The position numbers and the translations under genes are program-made. A stretch of 6,490 nucleotides of DNA, from positions 1-6,490 of the forward strand of contig JAQGOX010000440.1 in NCBI GenBank assembly GCA_028293365.1. The letters are read 5' to 3'. The stretch comes from Verrucomicrobiales bacterium (GTDB lineage Bacteria; Verrucomicrobiota; Verrucomicrobiia; Limisphaerales; SXQI01). Position 1 is the stretch's first letter. Every line of letters starts with the position of its first letter. Shown here piece after piece: positions 1-6,102 of this stretch. The notes under the pieces were generated by a model. The model was not told the origin of the DNA, did no database searches, and worked only from the letters and a program-made list of their open reading frames with translations.

Positions 1-1
1 C

Positions 2-166
2 GTTATGTATTCTCCGTTCGCGCAAGCACCTCTCACCGGCTACGCACCCTGGGATATCGCGATCCGGGTCGCTGGACTATTAGTGGTCGCGATCGGAGAT
101 GCTCGGCGAACCGTTTTTTACCACGACAGTGTGAATTCGACCGAGAGCAGATTTCCATGGCATTAA
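2..166 (+). CDS. Possible 3' end of an unrecognised gene entering from the left edge
   Basis: An open frame is uninterrupted from the left edge to a TAA at 164-166. It has an in-frame ATG at 5-7, so it is either the tail of a longer gene or a 53-residue ORF. No ribosome binding site can be judged because the upstream DNA lies outside the window. The residues look reasonably protein-like: G-Y-A-P-W-D-I-A-I-R is followed by a hydrophobic V-A-G-L-L-V-V-A-I-G stretch and a polar tail ending F-P-W-H. I recognise no family. A competing minus-strand frame covers part of the same DNA, so the call is uncertain. If real, the gene converges on the ROK-like kinase gene to its right. Confidence 0.3.
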   Translation, partial: VMYSPFAQAPLTGYAPWDIAIRVAGLLVVAIGDARRTVFYHDSVNSTESRFPWH

Positions 167-477
167 CCCCACCTGGTTTGTCCATGTTCTCCCGAGTTGC
201 GTTTTGCGTAATGATCTGAGAAGGGGCAACGAGAAGGGCGACTGATATCGGCGAACAGATGTCATGTGGAGGCAACGCTTCCCGTGCTCGTCCGAGATGG
301 CGCGTACCGCTAGTAATATCCGATTCACTGGCATAATGGTGAACGGTTACAGGCGAGCCAACAAAGAGCGTCGGAACTGGGGGCTGATTTACAAAAGGCA
401 AAAATTCGGAGTGATGCCAAATTGCCGATCAGTTTGGGCGGCGTGGAATGGAGAACCTCTCGCACGTTCTATTGAAA
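167..477. other. Intergenic stretch with no supportable gene
   Basis: These 311 bases lie between the possible left-edge gene and the stop codon of the minus-strand kinase gene. Short overlapping frames exist on both strands, but none has a ribosome binding site, a recognisable motif or a convincing residue pattern. I saw no strong hairpin followed by a T run, so no terminator is called, although one would be expected between convergent genes. The stretch also holds CGCTAGTAAT followed later by GGTGAA, which recalls the 3' part of 16S rRNA, but the flanking bases do not match. Confidence 0.5.
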
Positions 478-1314
478 TCACATTGTTCCCGCTAACGGAA
501 TAAGGTCCGGAGTGAACGAAAGCTCAGGTTTACGAAGAGCGATAATGTTTAAGTGTCTGAACTTATCTTTGGCGGCACGGATCGAAACGTATTCGGCGTT
601 CCCTCCCCCGATAAACAAGGTTTTAGGTTCAAAACCAGAATTTTGGAGGTCTTGAATCAATGCCAATAGACGAGATGTAACTTGTTTTCGTACTTCAAGA
701 TAGCTCCACGCTTTTCGCTGCGCTTCAACGTAACGGAAAAAGCGAATTCCCAGGACGTCATGAATTTGGTGTGCTTCCACACTGTCCATCCCGGCTGATG
801 CAGCTAAACATGCGGCTTTGATCTTCTTGTCAAACTCAACGCCGCAAACGTCTTGTTGGTGTTTTGCATACGCAAACCCAACTCCAGTTCCGAGGATCAA
901 TGCCATACAGGGAAATCTCACTTCCTCTCTGGAGGTTCGCAGCGCCCCGCGCATCCAAGCTTCTGCGTCATTAAATAGCTTAATCGGCCGTCGCAAGTGC
1001 AGAGCCATGCGTTCCCTTAGATTCGATGGCACGCCATCGCCTATCAAATCTTCTCGTCGAACTTCGGACGCAAGACCCAGTGGTGAACAGATAGCGACAC
1101 CAACCCTGTCAAATGGAGCAAGGTTTCGCCGTGGGTGGGTAATGCCTGCCCAATTGCTCGAATCGACTAACGAGCTTAAACTTGAATTTAACCAGCCGAG
1201 CGTGCGCATGCTTTCAACGTTATAGGGTGCGGCGTGAGGCTTGCAATCAGCCGGGATAACGGCCCACTTAATTCGGGTTCCTCCAATATCGACTGTCAAA
1301 ACATTGCTGCGCAT
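478..1314 (-). CDS. ROK-like sugar kinase (actin/hexokinase ATPase fold), atypical
   Basis: This complete 278-residue protein is a likely cytoplasmic ATP-dependent kinase of the ROK or glucokinase-like group, which phosphorylates sugars such as glucose or N-acetyl sugars. The substrate cannot be read from sequence. The N-terminus has the phosphate-1 loop D9-I-G-G-T-R-I-K-W. L-F-N-D at 113-116 supplies the probable catalytic base Asp116. L-G-T-G-V-G at 141-146 is the phosphate-2 motif, and F-I-G-G-G-N-A at 234-240 is the adenosine motif. The E-x-G-H motif and cysteine-rich zinc site that follow phosphate-2 in classical ROK proteins are missing; only V-C-G-V-E-F is present there. The length is slightly below the usual 300 or so residues. 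The start is the first Met after an in-frame TAA three codons upstream. No Shine-Dalgarno is visible, so a near-leaderless mRNA is possible. The gene is transcribed away from the helicase and has no operon partner in the window. An alternative is a kinase-fold protein with another small-molecule substrate. Confidence 0.85.
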   Translation of the reverse strand: MRSNVLTVDIGGTRIKWAVIPADCKPHAAPYNVESMRTLGWLNSSLSSLVDSSNWAGITHPRRNLAPFDRVGVAICSPLGLASEVRREDLIGDGVPSNLRERMALHLRRPIKLFNDAEAWMRGALRTSREEVRFPCMALILGTGVGFAYAKHQQDVCGVEFDKKIKAACLAASAGMDSVEAHQIHDVLGIRFFRYVEAQRKAWSYLEVRKQVTSRLLALIQDLQNSGFEPKTLFIGGGNAEYVSIRAAKDKFRHLNIIALRKPELSFTPDLIPLAGTM

Positions 1315-1318
1315 CGGA

Positions 1319-1343
1319 CGTTACAATGATAAGTCGTTACAAT
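1319..1343. repeat. Two direct copies of CGTTACAAT upstream of the kinase start
   Basis: CGTTACAAT occurs at 1319-1327 and again at 1335-1343. The copies are identical, in the same orientation and have a 16-base period. Read along the kinase strand they are ATTGTAACG, and the nearer one ends four bases before the ATG. The placement suits a tandem operator site for a regulator or an element tied to transcription start. Chance cannot be excluded for two 9-base copies. Confidence 0.45.
1326..1331 (-). promoter_or_regulatory. Possible -10 element of the kinase gene
   Basis: On the minus strand this is TATCAT, five of six matches to TATAAT, lying between the two CGTTACAAT copies. Transcription starting about seven bases downstream would leave a leader of only about five bases before the ATG at 1314, which fits the lack of a Shine-Dalgarno. 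No good -35 hexamer sits at the usual spacing, so activator-assisted or unrelated promoter use is equally possible. Confidence 0.22.
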
Positions 1344-1478
1344 TTAACAACCCCTTTCTGGTTTTGTTTTTTCACCGAAAGTATGGTGGTGCGATTGACG
1401 AGAAATAGTGATGTCAAAGATAACTCGCCCGACAGTCCTATGGCCAAAAAGTATCCATCGCGCAGCACGGCGCGATAA

Positions 1479-1682
1479 ACGGTAATGTGGAAAAATCCCG
1501 GCCCCAATCCCGCCGCACATGCGCAGGTTGTGGCGCCCGTACTGTTGCATTGTCTCGAAGACCCCGACGCCAATGTGCGCGCTCGAGCAGCGATTCAACT
1601 CCCGGACCTGCTTTTAGGTTCGCGAGGACCGCATCGCCAGGCTGTCCAAGCAAGCCGAGCAACTCCGTTTCGAAATGGTTAA
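1479..1682 (+). pseudogene. HEAT-repeat protein fragment (probable remnant)
   Basis: The frame from ATG 1485 to TGA 1680-1682 encodes 65 residues. Residues 12-40 or so fit a HEAT repeat well: V-A-P-V-L-L-H-C-L, then E-D-P-D-A-N-V-R and A-R-A-A-I-Q-L-P-D-L. This is the usual P-x-L-L, D-P-D, V-R, A-A-x-x-L pattern. HEAT repeats form helical scaffolds for protein binding and normally occur in long tandem sets. Here a TAA at 1476-1478 precedes the fragment and the frame loses HEAT character after about residue 42. A different frame stays open from 1618 to 1830, so a frameshifted continuation is possible. I see no ribosome binding site. I infer a remnant of a longer gene; a tiny live single-repeat protein is less likely. 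Confidence 0.42.
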
Positions 1683-1702
1683 AAAAACAACCAGATGCAT
1701 AG

Positions 1703-1720
1703 GGTTATTTGGAAATAATC
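1703..1720. repeat. AT-rich dyad, possible operator
   Basis: TTATTT at 1705-1710 and AAATAA at 1713-1718 are exact inverted copies separated by GG. A G:T and then a G:C pair extend the arms to 1703 and 1720. The dyad is the centre of an AT-rich patch about 300 bases before the helicase start. A repressor site or part of a promoter is possible. It lacks a GC-rich stem and T run, so it is not a terminator. Confidence 0.25.
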
Positions 1721-1822
1721 ACTCTCATAGAATCACGGCTGCGCTATTTGTTGCGTATGCCCCAAGCGAATACGCCTTCTTCGAAACGATTCAAATGGCC
1801 GAGGAGTCGATTTTGAGCTTTC

Positions 1823-2029
1823 ATGGTTAGGATGCGCTACATGATCCTGCTTGTAGGTAACTACCGATTGACGCCTCGGTTGTCGGAACGCTTTTGTCTG
1901 GAGGAAGAATTCTTCCATCTGGTTGAGCGGCATTTCCGCCTTTTCTGCCGTCTTTTGTTGTTCGGCAGCCTTTCCCATTATCTGGTCGGGGACTTGATTC
2001 GGCCGATTTTGAGGGCCAAAACCCGATGA
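1823..2029 (+). CDS. Doubtful small ORF overlapping the helicase start
   Basis: This frame would encode 68 residues rich in Leu, Phe and Arg, with no family I recognise. Internal Met codons at 1835 and 1844 are alternative starts. Its TGA at 2027-2029 overlaps the helicase ATG at 2026 as ATGA, a layout typical of translationally coupled genes, and this is the main reason to list it. No good Shine-Dalgarno precedes the ATG. A minus-strand frame at 1733-2044 overlaps it almost completely and looks equally protein-like, being hydrophilic and rich in Gln, Glu and Lys, so at least one of the two is spurious. There is no predicted function. Confidence 0.2.
   Translation: MVRMRYMILLVGNYRLTPRLSERFCLEEEFFHLVERHFRLFCRLLLFGSLSHYLVGDLIRPILRAKTR
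2011..2015 (+). promoter_or_regulatory. Weak ribosome binding site of the helicase
   Basis: GAGGG lies ten bases before the ATG at 2026, slightly farther than ideal. It supports this first in-frame Met, since a stop at 1924-1926 blocks a much earlier start. Confidence 0.35.
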
Positions 2030-5000
2030 ACCAGGAAGTGCCATCCTTGTGGATCAAGGAAGTGGCAGGGGACGCGCCACCAGCGCAAACTGTTCATCTT
2101 GCGATAAGCTGGAATCCCGCAATGGACTCAAAACGCCTGAAAGATAGTGGCGCGGATCATGATGAACTCGTGACAGACTTCAGAGATGGCTTCCTTATCA
2201 GAAAGCGGCGAGACGGGAAGAATAGAGAAGTATTTGACCTAATCACTTCGCGGTTTTGCCTGCGCCTCGGTTCTATCCGGGCTCAACAGAGCGGCGCTCC
2301 ACTCGCCCGGTTTTTCGGATGTCGTCCTAATGAGGAAGGTGGTGCGACTGACCTCTTGCGAGGTCAAGTCACATTCGCGCCGGTTTGGGATGAAGTCGAG
2401 TGCGATCTCGACCAGATAGCTGCTGCGGCTGCGAAGGCTGACCGCGAAAGAAGGAAAAATGAGAGTGAACGCGATAATGCCGCTGCGAAATTAAGGAAAG
2501 TACCCCGGAGTCCGCCAGACCCATTGGCGGAGGCTGCGCACTTTGAGCTGCGCGGCTTGGTTGGCCTTTTGAATCTGTTTGAGAAACGCCACATCGAGCA
2601 GCCTGGGCAGTCGCTGTCCGCGAAAGTATTGCCCCCTGACTGCATCGAACCACTGGCGAATAAAGCAACCCAAGAAGGTTCGGAATTACGTCGATTGCAT
2701 CTCAGGCTGGAAGCTGAAGAGAGCGAGTTTGAGCCGAGCCAAATTGTGGAGTTTCGGAGTGCAATCACGGGGGATACGTGGGAGCGGGGCAAGGTATTAA
2801 CGGTTGAAGAGGGCCATTTGGGAATCGAGTTGTTTCCTCGCAGCAGTTTTCCCGCTGATGAGTCTGTTGAGGTGCGGCCGTATAGGAAGTTTGATCGCAA
2901 AAACCACCAGATCGCATTGGAGCGCTTCTTGCGGGAAGACACAAAAGGTCATTGGCCGGCCTTGGTTCGATTGATGGCGTCGCCGGGGGAGTTGCCGCCG
3001 CCCAAGGCCGAACCTGGGTCGCGATGGTTCAATCCGAAGTTGAATGACGAGCAGCAAAAAGCGGTGATGGGTGCCATTAATGCTCCATTCGGGTTTTTCA
3101 TACAAGGACCACCGGGAACGGGGAAGAGCACTGTGATTTCAGAAATTGTGCAACACCTTACCGCCCGGGGTGAGCGTATATTGCTGGTCGCTCCCACACA
3201 TGTGGCAGTGGATTCCGTGCTGGAGAAGGTCGGTGATGCCCAAAACATTTTTGCGGTGCGGCTCGCCCGCGAGGAAGAGGATGTCTCACCGAACCTGCGC
3301 CGCTTTCATGAGCGGATGGTAAGTTACGACTTGGGGAAGTCTGTCCGGTGCCATGAGAACACCCAGTCTCCCGCCTGGCGAGAACGATTGGCCCAATGCC
3401 GCATAGACCAGGAAAAGTTGCACGAACTGCAACGAACGATGGAGGATCGCGATGTTGCCACGCACGAACAAATCAAGGCCCAAAAGGAGCGCGATCAATG
3501 GGAAACCGAAGCGGCGTTGGCCCTATTGGCGGCGCGCGACTCCCTTTCAATTACTGTAGAAGCAGTCCAGCGTACGAACCAGGCAATGATTGAAAACACC
3601 CGCCGTTACGAACGCGAGATACCGAGTCTCCGAGCGGCACAAGCAAGAGCACGTGCGCTCAAGCGGAAGGCCGAGAAGTTCACGAACGGTCCACTTGTGG
3701 ACGCAACTGGAGACCACGAGCAATCGGCTGGAGTTTTGGCTGAGGCAGAATCCGCGTTGGCGACAGTTCGCGACGATTTGCTGGGAAAGGAGCAGGCCCT
3801 TGAAGACGAGCTAAGGCAGGAAAAAGAATGGCAGGAGAAGCTGGAGCGGTTGGACTCCGCCGTCAAACAGGCACAGGAGAATGTGGAAAACCTATCGATT
3901 GTACGTACGCGCCATGTAGGAAAGGCGGAAAAGGCAAATCAGAACCACAGGCAGCAGCAAACACAGGCAGGTTTCTGGTCGAACGCGGGGAACTGGTTCA
4001 GTGTCGGACCTTTGGCAAGTGCGCGCAAGGCCAGTGAACAGGCGGAGTCAGCACGAAAAGAAACCGAGAATAAGCTAAGAGCGGCGCAGCGAAATCATCG
4101 TCAGGCAGAAAAGGTTATGCAAGAAGCCGAAGCCGAGTGGCGTTCCTGGCACGCCGCTGCCGAGCGGGACAAGACCACGCTGCGTGGGAAGATCGGTAGG
4201 CTTGCCGAGAAGTTGCAACGCTGCGGGACGGTCTGTGAAGAAAAACGTAAGATCGCTTCTCAAAAGGCCGCGCGATTGGAGCGTCTGCAATCTGATGGCA
4301 GGAAGCTGGGGAGGGCGGTGTCCGATTTCGAATGCGGACCTTTAGCGGGAGCCCTCAACGCTTTTCAAGAAGCGAAATCCAACCGCCAGATGGCCGAGAG
4401 GGAACAAAAGGCAGCGGCGAAAGATTGGACCCTCCGACGGGAGGAACTGGAACAGCTGTTGAAGCAACAGTCCGCGTGGCGAGCTAAAAGTGACAGGAAG
4501 TTTGCCCAAAAACACGAAGTGGTTCACAGAACAGAGCAAGACTGGGCGAATGCAGCGAGCGCGGTTCCCGATGGAACGCTGCTGTCGGATAATGATATCC
4601 GTACGCGCCTCGACGAATTAGCGGGACGAGAACGCGAGTTCGGCAAATGGCTGAAACTGGAGGAGGAATGGCTCGAAGACACGAACGCTACAACGAGGGC
4701 CGAGATCGGAAAACAATTGCTGCGTTCGGCCAATCTGATCTGTGCAACCACTGTAGCCATTGGTGGCCATCCAATGATTGCAGGTAAAAAGGGAAATAAC
4801 GGCGAGCGGGTGGATGGCGAGTGGAGTGACTTTGACACCCTGATTGTAGATGAGGCAAGCCGGGTGACAGATGCGGAGTTCCTGATCGGTGCCGTTCTCA
4901 GTCGGCGCTGGATTCTCGTTGGTGACGAGCATCAACTGCCTCCGTATGTGGAACAGGACGAGGAGCACTTCCTGCATGCCCTGGTGGCGTTGCGGATGGC

Positions 5001-6102
5001 GGAGCAAGGCGTGGCACTGGACGTAACAACCGCCATCGAGAAACTGGAGAATTGGTGGGAAGAGGATGAAGAGTTGCGCCAGTTCCGCCGGGAGAGCGTG
5101 CTGAGGCAAGTTGGAGAGTTATTGGGTTTGGAACCGCAGGAGGAGGCCGCATCCCTTGAAGGAAGAATCGAAAGCGCACGACACCTAAACCGATACGACG
5201 CGGGACGCTGGCGGGATATTTATCGCGACTCGATTGAACAGATTGCGAATTCAATTGAGAAGCGCGGCGAGGAAGAAAGAAACCGTGAATTGATGCGGTT
5301 GATGATTCAGTTCATGGTGCGCAGCCTTTTTGAACGGTGTCTTGAGGCAATCGGACCTGAGAATCCACTCTGTCAGAAACTGGTTACCCAGCGGCGCATG
5401 CTTGGTTCGATTGCAGAACTGGTCCGCGATCCCATTTACGCGGGGAATTACGCAAGCCCGACGGAAGAGGATCTCCGCCAGCACGGGCTGTCGCCTTTCG
5501 GATTTGGAAAACCATTTGACGGCGACGTCGTGTTTCTGGACACATCATCGCAAAAAAGCCCATGGCAACGTCAATCGGGCAATGGATTTGTAAACGATCT
5601 GGAATGTGACTGGATTCTGAAGACATGTCGTCGGCTCGATGATGAACTCGTTCGCCGAAAGGAGCAAAAACCGGTCACAGCGACAATCTTGTGTTTCTAT
5701 CAGGCACAGGTGAAACAGATACGCGACCAGTTTCAAGCGGAACACCACCGAAAGCCATTCAGGTTGTTGAATCTGTTTGAGAGGGAACGCGTGCGAGTGG
5801 TGCCCATAGACCGCATACAAGGGCAGGAGAGCGACATCGTATTCATCAGTTTCGTGAGAACCTACGGGCACAATCCCCCGCGAGGATTTGGACTCTGGTT
5901 GCAAGACTATCGAAGACTAAACGTAGCATGCACGCGGGCGCATCGGATGCTCGTGCTTGTCGGTCATCGAATCACGCTGGAGCAGATGGCGAAGAAAAGT
6001 GGATTTCTCAAAGCGCAGTCGTTCTATGGGAATCTCTTCGGTCTGCTGGATGGACAAAAAAAGGACGCGAACCCACGATGCCGATTGGTGAAGCACCTGT
6101 GA
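2026..6102 (+). CDS. Upf1-like SF1 helicase with a large coiled-coil insertion
   Basis: This 1358-residue protein is a probable ATP-driven 5'-3' DNA and/or RNA helicase of superfamily 1B. Residues 1-340 form an N-terminal part with a short charged helix (about 125-157) and a probable small beta domain (about 238-288). The core begins with L-N-D-E-Q-Q-K-A-V (339-347) and the Walker A loop G-P-P-G-T-G-K-S (361-368, Lys367). Motif Ia is L-V-A-P-T-H-V-A-V-D (387-396). I-C-A-T-T (905-909) precedes motif II, V-D-E-A-S (941-945). Motif III is V-G-D-E-H-Q-L-P-P (965-973). A motif IV-like strand lies near 1217-1226, motif V is Q-G-Q-E-S-D (1265-1270), and motif VI is R-L-N-V-A-C-T-R-A (1297-1305). Every catalytic residue expected of an active ATPase is present. 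Between Ia and II lie about 540 residues, mainly coiled coil at 450-845. A second helical insertion follows motif III. No nuclease or phospholipase D domain follows the core. The gene overlaps the next gene and is probably co-expressed with it. The helicase family is certain; the substrate and pathway are not. Confidence 0.95.
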   Translation: MNQEVPSLWIKEVAGDAPPAQTVHLAISWNPAMDSKRLKDSGADHDELVTDFRDGFLIRKRRDGKNREVFDLITSRFCLRLGSIRAQQSGAPLARFFGCRPNEEGGATDLLRGQVTFAPVWDEVECDLDQIAAAAAKADRERRKNESERDNAAAKLRKVPRSPPDPLAEAAHFELRGLVGLLNLFEKRHIEQPGQSLSAKVLPPDCIEPLANKATQEGSELRRLHLRLEAEESEFEPSQIVEFRSAITGDTWERGKVLTVEEGHLGIELFPRSSFPADESVEVRPYRKFDRKNHQIALERFLREDTKGHWPALVRLMASPGELPPPKAEPGSRWFNPKLNDEQQKAVMGAINAPFGFFIQGPPGTGKSTVISEIVQHLTARGERILLVAPTHVAVDSVLEKVGDAQNIFAVRLAREEEDVSPNLRRFHERMVSYDLGKSVRCHENTQSPAWRERLAQCRIDQEKLHELQRTMEDRDVATHEQIKAQKERDQWETEAALALLAARDSLSITVEAVQRTNQAMIENTRRYEREIPSLRAAQARARALKRKAEKFTNGPLVDATGDHEQSAGVLAEAESALATVRDDLLGKEQALEDELRQEKEWQEKLERLDSAVKQAQENVENLSIVRTRHVGKAEKANQNHRQQQTQAGFWSNAGNWFSVGPLASARKASEQAESARKETENKLRAAQRNHRQAEKVMQEAEAEWRSWHAAAERDKTTLRGKIGRLAEKLQRCGTVCEEKRKIASQKAARLERLQSDGRKLGRAVSDFECGPLAGALNAFQEAKSNRQMAEREQKAAAKDWTLRREELEQLLKQQSAWRAKSDRKFAQKHEVVHRTEQDWANAASAVPDGTLLSDNDIRTRLDELAGREREFGKWLKLEEEWLEDTNATTRAEIGKQLLRSANLICATTVAIGGHPMIAGKKGNNGERVDGEWSDFDTLIVDEASRVTDAEFLIGAVLSRRWILVGDEHQLPPYVEQDEEHFLHALVALRMAEQGVALDVTTAIEKLENWWEEDEELRQFRRESVLRQVGELLGLEPQEEAASLEGRIESARHLNRYDAGRWRDIYRDSIEQIANSIEKRGEEERNRELMRLMIQFMVRSLFERCLEAIGPENPLCQKLVTQRRMLGSIAELVRDPIYAGNYASPTEEDLRQHGLSPFGFGKPFDGDVVFLDTSSQKSPWQRQSGNGFVNDLECDWILKTCRRLDDELVRRKEQKPVTATILCFYQAQVKQIRDQFQAEHHRKPFRLLNLFERERVRVVPIDRIQGQESDIVFISFVRTYGHNPPRGFGLWLQDYRRLNVACTRAHRMLVLVGHRITLEQMAKKSGFLKAQSFYGNLFGLLDGQKKDANPRCRLVKHL
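3679..4353 (+). repeat. Three F-x-x-G-P-L-x-x-A motifs in the coiled-coil insert
   Basis: The motif occurs at protein residues 552-560 (3679-3705), 658-666 (3997-4023) and 768-776 (4327-4353), so spacings are 106 and 110 residues. In each copy an E-Q or Q-E pair follows four residues after the conserved Ala, and a Glu/Lys/Ala-rich helix comes next. The second and third copies share CGGACCTTT at DNA level. I read this as a diverged tandem repeat of a coiled-coil unit with a Gly-Pro helix break, forming regular hinges along the arm. Confidence 0.6.
6057..6063 (+). promoter_or_regulatory. Slippery heptamer A_AAA_AAG near the helicase 3' end
   Basis: A run of seven A at 6056-6062 followed by GG places A_AAA_AAG exactly in the helicase codon register (Lys1345-Lys1346). 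This is the heptamer used for -1 frameshifting in E. coli dnaX. A -1 shift would enter the frame of the downstream gene, which is open from here to the window end. I see no strong upstream Shine-Dalgarno-like stimulator and only a weak four-pair stem (GGTG/CACC at 6087-6097) nearby, so function is uncertain. Confidence 0.3.
6060..6065 (+). promoter_or_regulatory. Possible ribosome binding site of the downstream gene
   Basis: AAAGGA lies 12 bases before the ATG at 6078, which is longer than ideal. If the GTG at 6099 is the start instead, the nearest candidate is GGTG at 6087-6090, eight bases away. Confidence 0.3.

Larger units (their letters stand above)
1344..2025. other. Long divergent intergenic region, partly decayed coding DNA
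   Basis: Together with the kinase leader, this makes a 711-base gap between the two divergent genes, which is long for a bacterial promoter region. It contains a HEAT-repeat fragment (about 1479-1682), an AT-rich stretch around 1679-1735 with a dyad, and short frames on both strands between 1733 and 2044. I see no tRNA, no complete insertion sequence and no clear terminator. The helicase promoter should lie here, but no convincing -35/-10 pair was found. Confidence 0.5.

Noticed and set aside
57..94. TCGCGATC occurring twice, 30 bases apart
   Set aside because: The copies fall in the same frame of the possible left-edge gene and encode similar A-I residues. A short palindromic 8-mer like this can recur by chance.
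311..350. Resemblance to the 3' region of 16S rRNA (CGCTAGTAAT, then GGTGAA)
   Set aside because: Only about ten plus six bases match. The spacing is off and the flanking rRNA sequence is absent, so it is probably chance.
33..401. Two overlapping minus-strand frames (33-401 and 80-334) of 122 and 84 residues
   Set aside because: They have no motif, no ribosome binding site and mixed residue composition. They overlap each other and the more plausible plus-strand frame ending at 166.
264..503. Plus-strand frame of 79 residues running into the kinase 3' end
   Set aside because: It overlaps the well-supported kinase gene, has no recognisable pattern, and its residue use is not protein-like.
1344..1662. 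Minus-strand frames upstream of the kinase (1344-1598, 1337-1573, 1438-1662)
   Set aside because: They are mutually overlapping, without recognisable domains, and oppose the frame that carries a good HEAT repeat.
2364..2942. Minus-strand frame of 192 residues within the helicase gene
   Set aside because: It is Ser/Arg-rich shadow sequence antisense to a strongly supported helicase, with no motif.
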